Shown: positions 9,135-18,814, counted from the first letter of the stretch. The stretch is 64,000 nt of DNA from Fodinibius sediminis (GCF_900182555.1 NZ_FXTH01000001.1:310001-374000), one strand, 5' to 3'. Notes: generated from the sequence alone by a model not told the origin. Numbers and translations: made by a program.

Positions 9135-9310
9135 ATTAAAATCTATTGTGGTTTAGCAGCCCGGACCGCATCCCCTTTGCAGGATGCGGTCCCCCCGCCC
9201 ACCGGCAAGGACGCAGCCCGCCGTTTTTGGGTCCTCTTCCTTTGCCGTTCACATAAATCATAGTAAATTTAATTACCCGGATTATCAATATTAGTGCAGG
9301 AGTATATGCT

Positions 9311-10948
9311 ATGAATACAGCCAATATACTTGAACAGGGACGACAGGCATTCCGGCATCAGTCATGGGGTGAGGCTTATACACGACTTTCATCTGCAAAG
9401 CGTGAAATACAACTTGAAGCCAAAGATCTCGAACTGCTTGCCAGGGCAGCATATTTAACCGGGAGGATTCCGGAATGCATTGACATCTGGACAGGAGCCC
9501 ATCACCGGTTTATCAAACAGGGCGATACGAGACGAGCCGCCGCTTGCGCTTTCTGGGTGGGCATGGTGCTGTTTAACCAGGGCGAGCGCGCCCAGGGAGG
9601 CGGCTGGATGGCCCGGGCCCGGCGATTGATTGCAGAGAAGTATGAGCAGGATTGTGCAGAGGCCGGATTCCTGATGATTCCCGAAGCACTGCACCATCTC
9701 CGCAAGGGGCAGGCAGAAAGCGCCCACAAGCTCTTCTCCCGGGCTGCTGATATCGGCAAAAACTGTGACAACCGGGATCTCCTGATACTCGGCAGGCTTG
9801 GCCGGGGACAAGCGCTGATCCAGCAGAATGAAATTGCCAGGGGGACAACCCTTTTCGATGAGATCATGGTGGGGGTCGTCTCTGATGAAGTCTCCCCAAT
9901 GGTGGCGGGCATTGTATACTGCGCCGTAATTGAAAGCTGTCAAAAGATCTACGATTTGCCGCGTGCCCATGAATGGACCAAAGCCCTGGGCCGATGGTGT
10001 GATTCCCAGCCAGACTTAATACCTTATCGCGGGGAATGCCTGGTACGGCGTGCCGAAATCATGCAGCTGCATGGCGAATGGAGGGAGGCGATGAGGGAAA
10101 CAGAACAAGCCTGTGACCTGTTTCAGACATACGGCTCCCCTGCCTCCGGGGAGGCCTTCTACCGGCAGGCCGAGCTTTTCCGTCTGCAGGGAAATTTTAA
10201 TAAAGCCGAGGACAAGTATCGAGAGGCCAGTAAATGGGGACGAAAACCCCAGCCCGGACTGGCACTCCTGCGGCTGGGCCAGGGAGAGATTGGCAGAGCC
10301 CAAAAGGCCATCCGCCGGGTGGAAGAGGAAAAACAGGACTGGATTGATCGTTCAGCCATACTTCCTGCCTATGTCCGTATCATGATTGCGGCCGATGAGA
10401 TTAGGATGGCACAAACCGCTGCACGGGAACTTTCAGAAATTGCCTCCAAACTGCACGCTCCATTTCTGGAGGCTGTCGCCGACCGCGCCCTTGGAAGCGT
10501 TCTCCTTGCTGATAACAAGCCGTCCGACGCGCTCCACAAACTGCATCATGCCGGGTCTGTACTGAAAGAAATGGAGGCTCTTTACGAATCGGCACAGACC
10601 CGCCTGCTCATCGGACTGGCCTGTCGCAAACTGGGCGATATGGATACTGCAGAGATAGAACTTGACGCCGCACGATGGATGTTTCAGCAGCTCGGTGCAA
10701 CACCCGATGCAAGCAGGATAGACGCCCTCCTGGCGGAATCCTCCCCCGGCAAAAGACACGGACTGACCCCGCGCGAGCTGGAGGTGCTGCGGTATGTTGC
10801 CACCGGCAAGACAAATAAGACGATCGCCGGTGATCTGTTTATCAGTGAGCGGACGGTTGACAGGCACGTAAGCAATATTCTGGCAAAGCTGAATCTACCC
10901 TCACGTGCTGCCGCAACGGCCTATGCCTATGAACACGATCTAATCTGA
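9311..10948 (+). CDS. TPR-repeat transcriptional regulator with LuxR-type HTH
   Basis: The 545-residue protein is a long helical array of TPR-like repeats (roughly 1-475) followed by a C-terminal LuxR/GerE helix-turn-helix at 484-545 (GLTPRELEVLRYVATGKTNK and ISERTVDRHVSNIL). No receiver or AAA domain is present. Such proteins sense an unknown ligand or partner through the repeats. The hydrolase and methyltransferase genes follow after 241 bases, and that gap contains a perfect palindrome, so a local regulatory role is likely. It is also divergent from hutH, so control of hut genes is possible but unsupported. Confidence 0.85.
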   Translation: MNTANILEQGRQAFRHQSWGEAYTRLSSAKREIQLEAKDLELLARAAYLTGRIPECIDIWTGAHHRFIKQGDTRRAAACAFWVGMVLFNQGERAQGGGWMARARRLIAEKYEQDCAEAGFLMIPEALHHLRKGQAESAHKLFSRAADIGKNCDNRDLLILGRLGRGQALIQQNEIARGTTLFDEIMVGVVSDEVSPMVAGIVYCAVIESCQKIYDLPRAHEWTKALGRWCDSQPDLIPYRGECLVRRAEIMQLHGEWREAMRETEQACDLFQTYGSPASGEAFYRQAELFRLQGNFNKAEDKYREASKWGRKPQPGLALLRLGQGEIGRAQKAIRRVEEEKQDWIDRSAILPAYVRIMIAADEIRMAQTAARELSEIASKLHAPFLEAVADRALGSVLLADNKPSDALHKLHHAGSVLKEMEALYESAQTRLLIGLACRKLGDMDTAEIELDAARWMFQQLGATPDASRIDALLAESSPGKRHGLTPRELEVLRYVATGKTNKTIAGDLFISERTVDRHVSNILAKLNLPSRAAATAYAYEHDLI

Positions 10949-11062
10949 CCGATCTGTCATCCATAGCTCAGGCGGATATCCCTGTCCCCACTTCGTTCAA
11001 TACTCTCTTCCACGGAAGCGCCCCCCTGACAGCCTTTCCGCCCGGTCACAAAAAATGACCCA

Positions 11063-11080
11063 ATGGGTAATTTTACCCAT
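11063..11080 (+). promoter_or_regulatory. Perfect palindrome, candidate operator
   Basis: ATGGGTAA-TT-TTACCCAT is an 18-base perfect palindrome, 110 bases upstream of the ATG at 11190. A half-like TTGGGTATT follows at about 11099. Its size fits a dimeric HTH regulator such as the LuxR-type protein encoded just upstream; the pairing of the two is inferred. Confidence 0.55.
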
Positions 11081-11189
11081 ATCCGCCGCAGGCTCAAATT
11101 GGGTATTCTCTCCGATTCGCAAATGCTGACGCCGGTTTATATTACTGCTGGATATCAAATCACCTGCCAAAAATTATAAAGGGACACCC

Positions 11190-12083
11190 ATGAAAGCATA
11201 CACTGTATCAGATCACCGCGAGGACCGGGAAAAACAGGATGACAACCGCTTGCACCTTATCGACGGCATTCCTGCCACAGAGCGCCGGATTAACCTTGCC
11301 GGCATAGACACGGCAGTACTCGAAGGAGGGGATGGTCCGCCGGTGATCCTGCTTCATGGGCCGGGAGAGACCTCCTTGTGGTGGATGCGTGTCATTACCA
11401 GGCTGGTGAAAACGCACCGGCTTATCGTCCCGGATCTTCCGGGTCATGGGGCATCCATGGTATCCGCAGACAGACTGAGACCGGAAGTTATCAATGCCTG
11501 GCTCAGTGAACTCATAACACGGACCAGCTCATCCCGGCCCGTGCTTGCAGGACATCTGCTCGGTGGTGCGATGGCGGCCCGTTTTGCCATAAAACAGGGA
11601 AACTGCCTTGACAGGCTGGTACTTGTGAATTCCTTTGGCCTGGGAACCTTCCGGCCCGCACCGGGTTTTGTGCTCAGGCTGATTCACTTCCTTATTCGCC
11701 CAACCCGGAAGACCTATCGTCGTTTTCTTCCACAGTGTGTATATGATGTGGATGAGTTGCGCAAGCAGATGGGGTCATACTGGAAGCCCTTTTTGGCGTA
11801 CAACCTGGAATGTGCACAAAATCCTAACCAGAAAGCGGCCTTGCGAACCTTGATGCGTCAGCTGGGTATTCCCCGAATACCCCCTGAAGCTCTTGAGAAA
11901 ATTGAGCCTCCCGTTGCACTGATTTGGGGACGACACGACCGGGCCAATAGACTGGAGATTGCCAAAACAGCAAGTGAGCGCTACGGGTGGCCGCTTCATA
12001 TCATTGAGAACGCCCGGGATGATCCCAAATTAGAGCAGCCCGAGGTATTTGTACAAACGCTTCACACTATTATGAATGCTTAA
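11190..12083 (+). CDS. Alpha/beta-hydrolase-fold protein without catalytic Ser and His
   Basis: The 297-residue protein follows the alpha/beta hydrolase pattern closely: oxyanion segment VILLHGPGETSLWW (52-65), PDLPGHGAS, nucleophile elbow at 121-126 and acid segment WGRHDR with Asp250. But the elbow reads GHLLGG, with Leu123 (codon CTG at 11556) where Ser belongs, and the C-terminal AGHxPxxEqP motif reads ARDDPKLEQPE, with Asp277 in place of His. The frame is intact and conserved outside these sites. It is probably a binding protein or pseudo-enzyme rather than a hydrolase. It ends nine bases before the methyltransferase start, so the two are coupled. Confidence 0.8.
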   Translation: MKAYTVSDHREDREKQDDNRLHLIDGIPATERRINLAGIDTAVLEGGDGPPVILLHGPGETSLWWMRVITRLVKTHRLIVPDLPGHGASMVSADRLRPEVINAWLSELITRTSSSRPVLAGHLLGGAMAARFAIKQGNCLDRLVLVNSFGLGTFRPAPGFVLRLIHFLIRPTRKTYRRFLPQCVYDVDELRKQMGSYWKPFLAYNLECAQNPNQKAALRTLMRQLGIPRIPPEALEKIEPPVALIWGRHDRANRLEIAKTASERYGWPLHIIENARDDPKLEQPEVFVQTLHTIMNA

Positions 12084-12092
12084 GAGAAAAAA

Positions 12093-12944
12093 ATGACAAG
12101 CCTGGATAAGAGTAACCCGAATATAAATGAACAGTATTACAATGAACCCCTGGGCCGGAGCGCACCGGAAAACTACGAGCGCTATTTTGTTCCCGTCATT
12201 GCCCAACCCCTGGCAGAAGATCTTGTTCGCATGGCGATGATTCAACCCCGTGAACATGTGCTGGATGTTGCCTGTGGCACCGGTATCGTGGCTCGACTCG
12301 CATCGCAGGAGGTTAATAAAAGAGGAGCTGTCTGTGCCCTTGACATTAACCCCGGCATGCTGGCAGTTGCCAGAACGATTCCCCTGCCGGGTCAGCCGAT
12401 TGCATGGAGCGAAGCAAGTGCTGAGGATATCCCGTTTCCGGATGAGACCTTTGACGTCGCATTCTGCCAACTGAGCCTTCAGTTCATGGAGAACAAGTCC
12501 GCGGCACTTAACGAGATTAGACGGACCCTGGTGCCCGGCGGACGTTTTTACCTGAATGTCCCAGGACCAGCCGGCGGTTTATTCAACATATTCATCGAAG
12601 AACTGGCACAGCACGTCAGTCCTGAGGCGGCGGGATTTGCCAGCCGGGTGTTTTCCCTGCACAGTACCAGCGACCTCCAGCAGCTTATGGAAGGGACAGG
12701 CTATCACAGAATAGATATCCGGGCCGATACCAACGTATTTTCGTTACCTTCACCGAAGGAATTTCTCTGGCAGTATATTCAAAGCACTCCGCTGGTAGGG
12801 ATGGTTACCGGGACCGGCAATAAAACACAGCAAGCGCTGGAACGGTCGATCACCGCCAGGTGGCAAAGGTTTGAACAAGATGGGGAAGGGATGGCCTACA
12901 AACAGCGGATCATAACCCTGAGTGCCCGAAAAAAGAAGGATTGA
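12093..12944 (+). CDS. Class I SAM-dependent methyltransferase
   Basis: The 283-residue protein has the SAM-binding motif I HVLDVACGTGIVARLA at about 53-68, the acidic loop end CALDINPGML, and motif ASAEDIPFPDETFDVAFCQ, as in UbiE-like methyltransferases. The substrate is unknown. It begins nine bases after the hydrolase-fold gene and probably shares its transcript; the pair sits behind the palindrome at 11063 and the TPR-LuxR regulator, which suggests a small regulated pathway. Confidence 0.87.
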   Translation: MTSLDKSNPNINEQYYNEPLGRSAPENYERYFVPVIAQPLAEDLVRMAMIQPREHVLDVACGTGIVARLASQEVNKRGAVCALDINPGMLAVARTIPLPGQPIAWSEASAEDIPFPDETFDVAFCQLSLQFMENKSAALNEIRRTLVPGGRFYLNVPGPAGGLFNIFIEELAQHVSPEAAGFASRVFSLHSTSDLQQLMEGTGYHRIDIRADTNVFSLPSPKEFLWQYIQSTPLVGMVTGTGNKTQQALERSITARWQRFEQDGEGMAYKQRIITLSARKKKD

Positions 12945-12996
12945 CCATGAAACCGGCATCTGTGCTGTAATTCACCCTGGCGGGTTAGGGCGATGC

Positions 12997-13467
12997 TCAG
13001 TCCTCTATTTTAATATATAAATCATGAGGGCTTTCCGGACGATCTCTCGTATAGCCGTAGTCTATTTTGAAATCCCCGGCATCAACCTCCTGCTGCTCGG
13101 CCCAGTCATACATCGCACCAAAAGTTTGTGCAATGTCCGTTATGTCTCCTTCATGATGTTCATAAATATAAGTCTGGGAAGGGATGGTCACCTTTTCCAT
13201 GTCATCCGGCAGGTGCGGATCCCCTTCGACTTCAACCCCGATGAATTGCCGGTACCTGCCATCAGCCACATCCAGTGACAAATCCATCATTACATCATTT
13301 TTCCTTCCTGCTATCTCCGTCAGCCGTTCTTTGAATAGCTTCCAGGCCGTCGGCATTTTTTCATGCAGTTGCTGCCAGGTGGCCGTTACCGGTAGCCCGA
13401 CGACGGTGAATGATTTTTTCTCAACAATGGTCATAAGTGGTATATTGGAATTACTGGATGTAGACAC
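12997..13467 (-). CDS. GyrI-like/AraC effector-binding domain protein
   Basis: This 156-residue protein consists of one GyrI-like small-molecule-binding domain (segments FTVVGLPVTATWQQLHEKMP, FIGVEVEG, YIYEHHEGDITDIAQTFGAM, DYGYTRDRP). Stand-alone members bind hydrophobic compounds or hydrolyse cyclopropanoid toxins; no DNA-binding domain is present. An internal ATG at 13434 is an equally plausible start. It converges with the methyltransferase gene at 12944 and is divergent from the zinc-ribbon methyltransferase at 13551. Confidence 0.75.
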   Translation of the reverse strand: MSTSSNSNIPLMTIVEKKSFTVVGLPVTATWQQLHEKMPTAWKLFKERLTEIAGRKNDVMMDLSLDVADGRYRQFIGVEVEGDPHLPDDMEKVTIPSQTYIYEHHEGDITDIAQTFGAMYDWAEQQEVDAGDFKIDYGYTRDRPESPHDLYIKIED

Positions 13468-13550
13468 ATTTCAATATTACACAAGAAATCAAAAAAAGTG
13501 GATATTTCATATTTTCACTTCCGGTAATCGCAAACCAGCGAATCATTGCC

Positions 13551-14210
13551 ATGCCCCCGAATTCTTGCATTCTTTGCAGCAGTACTGCCATTCAGCTTTT
13601 TTACAGCGACCTCTCCGAACACTATGCTTCAGACTATTACCAATGTCAGCGATGCAGGCTGATTTTTGCCCCTCCCAGGGACCGTCCCGCCCAAGAGGAA
13701 GAAAAAGCCCGCTACGATACTCATGAAAATGACCCTGAAGACGAAGGGTACCGTACTTTCTTAAGCCAGCTGTTTAATCCGCTCAATGATCTCCTTGAAC
13801 CTGCAAGTAAGGGCCTTGATTTCGGTTCGGGCCCCGGGCCCACCCTCCACCTCATGTTTGAGGAAGCGGGACACCGCATGCGCATTTACGATTCTTTCTA
13901 TGAGGATGACCCTTCGGTCTTCGGGGAAAGGTACGACTTTATCACGGCTACCGAAGTCGTCGAGCATCTCTTTCATCCCCGCCGGGAATTCGACCGTCTG
14001 TGGAAGTGCCTGCGTCCCGGTGGTCATTTGGGCATTATGACAAAAATAGCCCGCGATGATACCGGGCATTTTGCCAACTGGCATTATCGGCTGGACATAA
14101 CGCATGTCACCTTCTACACGAAGAACACCTTCCGCTGGATGGCGGATCATTGGAAGGCCTCCGTCCGGTTTCCCGACGACCGGATTATCATCTTTCAAAA
14201 GCCGGAATAA
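13551..14210 (+). CDS. Methyltransferase with N-terminal zinc ribbon
   Basis: The 219-residue protein opens with a zinc-ribbon-like element (CILC near residue 6, CQRC near residue 33) and continues with a class I methyltransferase domain (LDFGSGPGPTLHLMFEE, then ITATEVVEHLFHP). SAM-dependent methylation of an unknown, possibly nucleic acid or protein, target is expected. Two downstream in-frame features typical of this subgroup are the LRPGGHLGIMTK and HYRLDITHVTFYT segments. It converges on the DUF456 gene with 17 bases between the stops. Confidence 0.82.
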   Translation: MPPNSCILCSSTAIQLFYSDLSEHYASDYYQCQRCRLIFAPPRDRPAQEEEKARYDTHENDPEDEGYRTFLSQLFNPLNDLLEPASKGLDFGSGPGPTLHLMFEEAGHRMRIYDSFYEDDPSVFGERYDFITATEVVEHLFHPRREFDRLWKCLRPGGHLGIMTKIARDDTGHFANWHYRLDITHVTFYTKNTFRWMADHWKASVRFPDDRIIIFQKPE

Positions 14211-14227
14211 CGAGAGAGCCAGATTTA

Positions 14228-14701
14228 TTAAAAGACATTCACTGCAAAATAATACCCCATTATTCCGCTGGCTATTATTTTCATCAGGGTGTTGACCAAC
14301 AGCCCCGCAAACGATCCAATCGCAGACTTCAGCGCCCGGCCCGTTGTTTTTCCCGCAATAAGCTCCCCCGCGAATGCCCCGGCAAGTGGTCCCACGACCA
14401 TACCTGCCGGCGGAAAGAAAATGACGCCCGCCAGCATCCCAAGAAGACTTCCCCAGACGCCATAGGCCGATCCGCCAAACTTTTTCGTGCCATAGGCGGG
14501 GATCACATTGTCCAAAACCATGATGAGGATCACGATCAGCGCCCATACTACCAAAAACGTGGTTGAAAAGGACTGCACGGCAACCTGCAGGGCCAGCAGC
14601 CCGCAGTAGGCTATGGGCGTTCCGGGGATGACGGGCAAGAACGATCCCAGAAAACCTGCTATAATACAAGCACCACCAGTGATAATCAGTATTGTTTCCA
14701 T
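14228..14701 (-). CDS. DUF456 membrane protein
   Basis: This is a small integral membrane protein with the DUF456 pattern: LGSFLPVIPGTPIAY near the start, a central VLDNVIPAYGTKKFGGSAYG and a glycine-rich AGVIFFPPAGMVVGPLAGAFAGELI. About four transmembrane segments are expected; the function of the family is unknown. I chose the METILII start at 14701 since family members begin there; the frame extends eight codons further to 14725. It shares its strand with hutU but ends 97 bases after it starts upstream, so cotranscription is uncertain. Confidence 0.82.
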   Translation of the reverse strand: METILIITGGACIIAGFLGSFLPVIPGTPIAYCGLLALQVAVQSFSTTFLVVWALIVILIMVLDNVIPAYGTKKFGGSAYGVWGSLLGMLAGVIFFPPAGMVVGPLAGAFAGELIAGKTTGRALKSAIGSFAGLLVNTLMKIIASGIMGYYFAVNVF

Positions 14702-14797
14702 ACCCAATAGTAAGCATTCATACATTCAAAAATGTGAAAAGGTCATGCGGAAATCAGTACCGCCAGAATCTACCGGCCGGACCTGCTTATGGTATCA

Positions 14798-16474
14798 TCA
14801 TTGTATCATCGGCAAATCAATTCCCCGTTCTTTGGCTGTTTGGACGGCTTCCTCGTATCCGGCGTCGGCATGACGCATGACCCCACTTCCCGGATCATTG
14901 GTTAACACCCGCTCCAGGCGCCGGTCGGCCCGGACCGTACCGTCGGCCACACACACCATGCCTGCATGTATGGAATAGCCGATGCCAACACCCCCGCCAT
15001 GGTGCAGCGACACCCAGCTGGCTCCGCTGGCGGTATTGAGCATCGCGTTCAGCAGGGGCCAGTCGGCAATAGCATCCGAGCCGTCCTTCATCCCTTCGGT
15101 CTCGCGGTTTGGGGAGGCCACCGATCCCGCATCCAGGTGATCCCGACCGATAACCAGGGGGGCCTCTACCTTCCCCTTCTTAACGAGCCAGTTGAATTTG
15201 GCCCCCATCTCGGCACGCTCCCCGTATTCAAGCCAGCAGATACGCGCCGGCAGCCCCTGGAAGGATACCTGGTTTTGAGCCTTCCGGATCCATCGTCCCA
15301 GCGCTTCCTTCCCGGGAAACGTCTCAAGTACCGCTTGGTCCGTCGCATGGATATCCTGCGGATTGCCAGACAGGGCAGCCCACCGGAAGGGCCCCGACCC
15401 CCGGCAAAAGAGCGGCCGGATAAAGGCAGGCACAAAACCGGGAAAGTTAAATGCCCGGCTCATGCCCCGGTGATCGGCCACCTGACCTCGGATATTATTG
15501 CCGTAATCGAAGGTCACGGCGCCTTTCTCCTGCATCTTCAGCATGGTATCGACATGAACGACCATGGAGTCAAGGACCGCATCCTGGTACATCCGGGGAT
15601 TCAGCTCCCGCTCCTCCGCGGCTTCCTCCAGCGACATCCCGGCCGGGATATAGCCCAGCTGCAGATCATGGGCTGACGTCTGGTCGGTCAGAACATCCGG
15701 GATCACCTCCTTTTCCAGCATCTCCGGCAGCACCTCAGCTATGTTTCCCAGCAGGCCGATAGAGCGGGCTTCGCCCTTTTCCCTGGCATCCAGGGCCTTC
15801 TCAAGCGCCTCGTCGAGGTCTGTACACTTTTCATCGCAGTAGCCGGTTTCAACGCGCCGGTCGATGCGATATTCATCTACTTCCACCCCGATAAAGGATG
15901 CGCCGTTCATCGTAGCCGCCAGCGGCTGGGCGCCTCCCATCCCTCCAAGGCCGGCGGTTACCACCAGCCGCCCCTCGAGCGTACCCCCGAATTTTTGGCG
16001 GGCACACTCCGCAAACGTCTCATAGGTCCCTTGCAGGATCCCCTGCGTGCCGATATAGATCCATGAGCCGGCGGTCATCTGGCCATACATGGTAAGTCCC
16101 ATCTTGTCCAGGCGCCGAAACTCCTCCCAGCTGGCCCACTTCGGCACCAGGTGGGCATTGGCAATAAGGACCCGTGGGGCTTCTTCGTGCGTCTGGAAGA
16201 CGCCCACCGGTTTCCCACTCTGAACAAGCAGGGTCTCGTCATTCTCCAACCGACGGAGCGTTTCCACAATTTTATGGTAACATTGCCAGTTGCGTGCGGC
16301 TTTCCCTCCCCCGCCATACACAATAAGCTCCTCCGGCTTCTCGGCCACCGCGGAATCGAGATTATTCATCAGCATCCGCAGGGCCGCCTCCTGGTGCCAG
16401 CCTTTGCACTGCAATGTGGTTCCCGTGGGGGCTTTTATATTTTTGCTGCTCTCTCCGTCCATATCATTTCCCAT
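14798..16474 (-). CDS. hutU: Urocanate hydratase
   Basis: The 558-residue protein carries the NAD-binding [18 protein letters not shown] segment and the [20 protein letters not shown] motif with the conserved Cys. HutU adds water to urocanate to give 4-imidazolone-5-propionate, the second step of histidine degradation; NAD+ acts as electrophile. Length is typical (about 555). It is 5.6 kb away from hutH-hutI and transcribed in the same direction as a separate unit. Divergent from the POT transporter gene. Confidence 0.97.
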   Translation of the reverse strand: MGNDMDGESSKNIKAPTGTTLQCKGWHQEAALRMLMNNLDSAVAEKPEELIVYGGGGKAARNWQCYHKIVETLRRLENDETLLVQSGKPVGVFQTHEEAPRVLIANAHLVPKWASWEEFRRLDKMGLTMYGQMTAGSWIYIGTQGILQGTYETFAECARQKFGGTLEGRLVVTAGLGGMGGAQPLAATMNGASFIGVEVDEYRIDRRVETGYCDEKCTDLDEALEKALDAREKGEARSIGLLGNIAEVLPEMLEKEVIPDVLTDQTSAHDLQLGYIPAGMSLEEAAEERELNPRMYQDAVLDSMVVHVDTMLKMQEKGAVTFDYGNNIRGQVADHRGMSRAFNFPGFVPAFIRPLFCRGSGPFRWAALSGNPQDIHATDQAVLETFPGKEALGRWIRKAQNQVSFQGLPARICWLEYGERAEMGAKFNWLVKKGKVEAPLVIGRDHLDAGSVASPNRETEGMKDGSDAIADWPLLNAMLNTASGASWVSLHHGGGVGIGYSIHAGMVCVADGTVRADRRLERVLTNDPGSGVMRHADAGYEEAVQTAKERGIDLPMIQ

Positions 16475-16624
16475 TGGTTTCAGGCGACATTACAAGGTAA
16501 TAAAAATTTTGTATCTCCCGCCTCACACACCTCTTTTGGCGGGCAACAGACCACAATCGCTTTAAAATTTTTAAAAAAAATGCTCTCCCGTTCCCGGTGA
16601 TTATCATACCCGGGCATAATTCCC

Positions 16625-16632
16625 TATATTTG
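16625..16632 (+). promoter_or_regulatory. Bacteroidota-type -7 promoter element (TATATTTG)
   Basis: TATATTTG matches the TAnnTTTG -7 consensus of Bacteroidota sigma factors exactly. Transcription would start near 16639, giving a leader of ~28 bases for the ATG at 16667, but only ~10 for the ATG at 16649. Confidence 0.5.
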
Positions 16633-16666
16633 CTGCCTTGTATTTTTAATGAAAAGAAGAAGACGT

Positions 16667-18529
16667 ATGGCAAAAGAACACTCAGGAGCAGGGGCTGACT
16701 CTCAGAAACGTGACTTTTTCGGGCACCCCAGGGGTTTGTCCACCTTATTTTTTACAGAATTTTGGGAGCGCTTCAGCTATTACGGCATGCGTGCACTGCT
16801 GGTCCTGTTTATGGCAACCGCCGTTACGGAAGCCAATCCCGGCCTGGGCTTCAGCGACGGCAAAGCGACAGCCATCTATGGACTCTACACCTTCTTTGTG
16901 TATGTACTGGCCCTGCCCGGCGGCTGGATTGCGGATAACCTCTGGGGACAGCGCCGCAGTGTTTTTGTGGGCGGGTGTATTATCGCCCTGGGACACTTTA
17001 CCATGGGCGGGCCACTGCTTGGATTCCCGGATGAACTTTCCTTCTTCCTGGGACTCTTTTTTATCGTGGTGGGAACCGGACTGTTAAAACCCAATGTCAG
17101 CTCCATGGTTGGCGATCTGTACCCCGAAGGCGGCGCCAGTCGTGATGCCGGCTTCTCCATTTTTTACATGGGCATTAACTTCGGAGCGATCCTGGGCCCC
17201 ACGCTTTGCGGGATTCTCGGGGAAGGTTACAACTGGCACTGGGGATTTTCACTGGCCGGTTTCGGAATGTTACTGGGACTCATTTCTTATAAAGTCGGGG
17301 AGAAAAACCTCGGTGATGCCGGTAAGCTTAAAACTGATATGACGCCCGAGAAAAGGGCTTCCCTGAACCGCAATTTCTGGATAACCACCGGCATTTCCAC
17401 ATTGCTGATTGCCGCTTTCGGCTACTTAATGGGAACCGGTACCATAGGGCTTACGCTCGAACAAATTGCCCAGGTTCTCGGAACCAGCGTAGCGCTCATT
17501 GCAGTTGTATATTTTGCCTACCTCATCAACGGCACCGCCTCTATCGGGGCTGTCATTCTGCTTGCCGCAGCGGGCTATTGGGGAGCTTCCTTCTACTACG
17601 ACTTTACGCTTTTTTCTTATCAGATCGGCATTGGCGTTACGGTCATCGCTTTCCTTCTCTTTAATACAACTCGCATGTTCGCTCCCAACAACAGCGTATC
17701 ACTGACCAAGAAAAGGCTTTTCGTTATCTTCTGGCTCTTTATCCTGGCCGCCCTGTTCTGGAGCGGCTTTGAACAAGCCGGATCATCACTGAATCTTTTC
17801 GCTGAACGCGAGACAGATCGCATCTTTGGTCCCTATGGCTGGATTCAACAGGTCGGCGCCTTCCTTCCGGCCCTGCTTATCGCCCTGCCGCTGGGATACA
17901 TCAGCTTCAGAATCTTTCGCCGCGATAACCTCTGGTGGGTTGGCAAGGCTGGGGTAGCCGGACTTTCACTCCTGGTTGTTGGCTTTGCCTATTATGTTTC
18001 CATACAGGTAACCAGCTCCTGGGAAATGCCGGCCAGCATGCTCCAGAATATTAATCCTCTTTTTATTGTCATCCTGGCTCCCGTTTTTGGGTGGCTATGG
18101 ACCTGGCTTGCGGCCCGCAACGCCAATCCCTCTATTCCCGCCAAATTTGCGCTCGGACTCTTTGGATTATCAGCGGGGTTCTTTGTTATCTCCTGGGGAG
18201 CCGCCAATGCCACGGGACCGAACTCCGTATCCCCGGCCTGGCTGGTGGTCACCTATTTCCTGCATACCTGTGGTGAACTCTGCCTGTCCCCTGTTGGACT
18301 TTCCTCCATGACCAAGCTGGCGCCCGAAAACCGTGTAAGCCAAATGATGGGTATCTGGTTTGTGGCGGCGGCACTGGGGAATCTCTTTGCAGGCCTCATG
18401 GCCGGACAGCTGGAGACACTGGCCCCATCCAGCCTGTTCTGGACGGTAGCAACGCTTATCGGCGGAGGCGGAATTATTGCGATCCTCGCCGCACCTCCTG
18501 TCAAGAAACTTATGGGAGATGTGGAATAA
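16667..18529 (+). CDS. POT-family proton-coupled di/tripeptide transporter
   Basis: This ~620-residue inner-membrane protein has the POT/PTR2 signatures: FFTEFWERFSYYGMRALLVL (the ExxER proton motif), GGWIADNLWGQRRSVFVGG and FSIFYMGINFGAILGP (PTR2 signature). It should import di- and tripeptides with protons. About 14 transmembrane segments are expected. I chose the ATG at 16667, preceded by AAGAAGA; an ATG at 16649 adds six basic residues. A promoter element lies at 16625. Peptide import next to hutU fits amino-acid catabolism. Confidence 0.93.
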   Translation: MAKEHSGAGADSQKRDFFGHPRGLSTLFFTEFWERFSYYGMRALLVLFMATAVTEANPGLGFSDGKATAIYGLYTFFVYVLALPGGWIADNLWGQRRSVFVGGCIIALGHFTMGGPLLGFPDELSFFLGLFFIVVGTGLLKPNVSSMVGDLYPEGGASRDAGFSIFYMGINFGAILGPTLCGILGEGYNWHWGFSLAGFGMLLGLISYKVGEKNLGDAGKLKTDMTPEKRASLNRNFWITTGISTLLIAAFGYLMGTGTIGLTLEQIAQVLGTSVALIAVVYFAYLINGTASIGAVILLAAAGYWGASFYYDFTLFSYQIGIGVTVIAFLLFNTTRMFAPNNSVSLTKKRLFVIFWLFILAALFWSGFEQAGSSLNLFAERETDRIFGPYGWIQQVGAFLPALLIALPLGYISFRIFRRDNLWWVGKAGVAGLSLLVVGFAYYVSIQVTSSWEMPASMLQNINPLFIVILAPVFGWLWTWLAARNANPSIPAKFALGLFGLSAGFFVISWGAANATGPNSVSPAWLVVTYFLHTCGELCLSPVGLSSMTKLAPENRVSQMMGIWFVAAALGNLFAGLMAGQLETLAPSSLFWTVATLIGGGGIIAILAAPPVKKLMGDVE

Positions 18530-18548
18530 CATTGACTTCTTATGCATA

Positions 18549-18585
18549 GCATGATGGCCCACCTTCCAGCTGTGGACCATCATGC
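18549..18585. terminator. Strong hairpin between convergent genes
   Basis: Bases 18549-18562 pair with 18572-18585 (GCATGATGG core, one mismatch in 14) around a nine-base loop. No T-run follows on either strand, so it is a stable hairpin that may protect or end both the transporter and the peptide-gene transcripts. Confidence 0.55.
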
Positions 18586-18601
18586 CTCGGAAAAGATTCA
18601 A

Positions 18602-18814
18602 TTACATATACTTGGTCCCGTTAGGGCCATGGATATTTGAATTTACATAGTTTGTAGGAGGGGGATCGGTGGCACTTGCCAGCAATTCACCGAGAAAGCA
18701 CCCTGCCGCCGCGGCCCATTCACTTAGTCTGTTACCTCCTTCAATGCTCTTTTTCTCTTTTTCAGATAAAAGCTCCAACGATTCGCCTTGAAATAAGCTG
18801 TTGAGATTCTCCAT
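18602..18814 (-). CDS. Double-glycine-leader peptide precursor (putative bacteriocin-like)
   Basis: The 70-residue product has a 27-residue leader ending ELLSEKEKKSIEGG, the L-x(7)-GG pattern recognised by C39-peptidase ABC exporters. The 43-residue core has a hydrophobic helix-like part with one Cys and a GxxxG (GCFLG) followed by a proline- and asparagine-rich tail. AAAGGAAAACTCTT before the ATG is a good ribosome-binding site. It lies 38 bases downstream of a second GG-leader gene on the same strand. Class II bacteriocins, microcin-like peptides or signalling peptides are all possible; no exporter or immunity gene was seen beside it. Confidence 0.65.
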   Translation of the reverse strand: MENLNSLFQGESLELLSEKEKKSIEGGNRLSEWAAAAGCFLGELLASATDPPPTNYVNSNIHGPNGTKYM

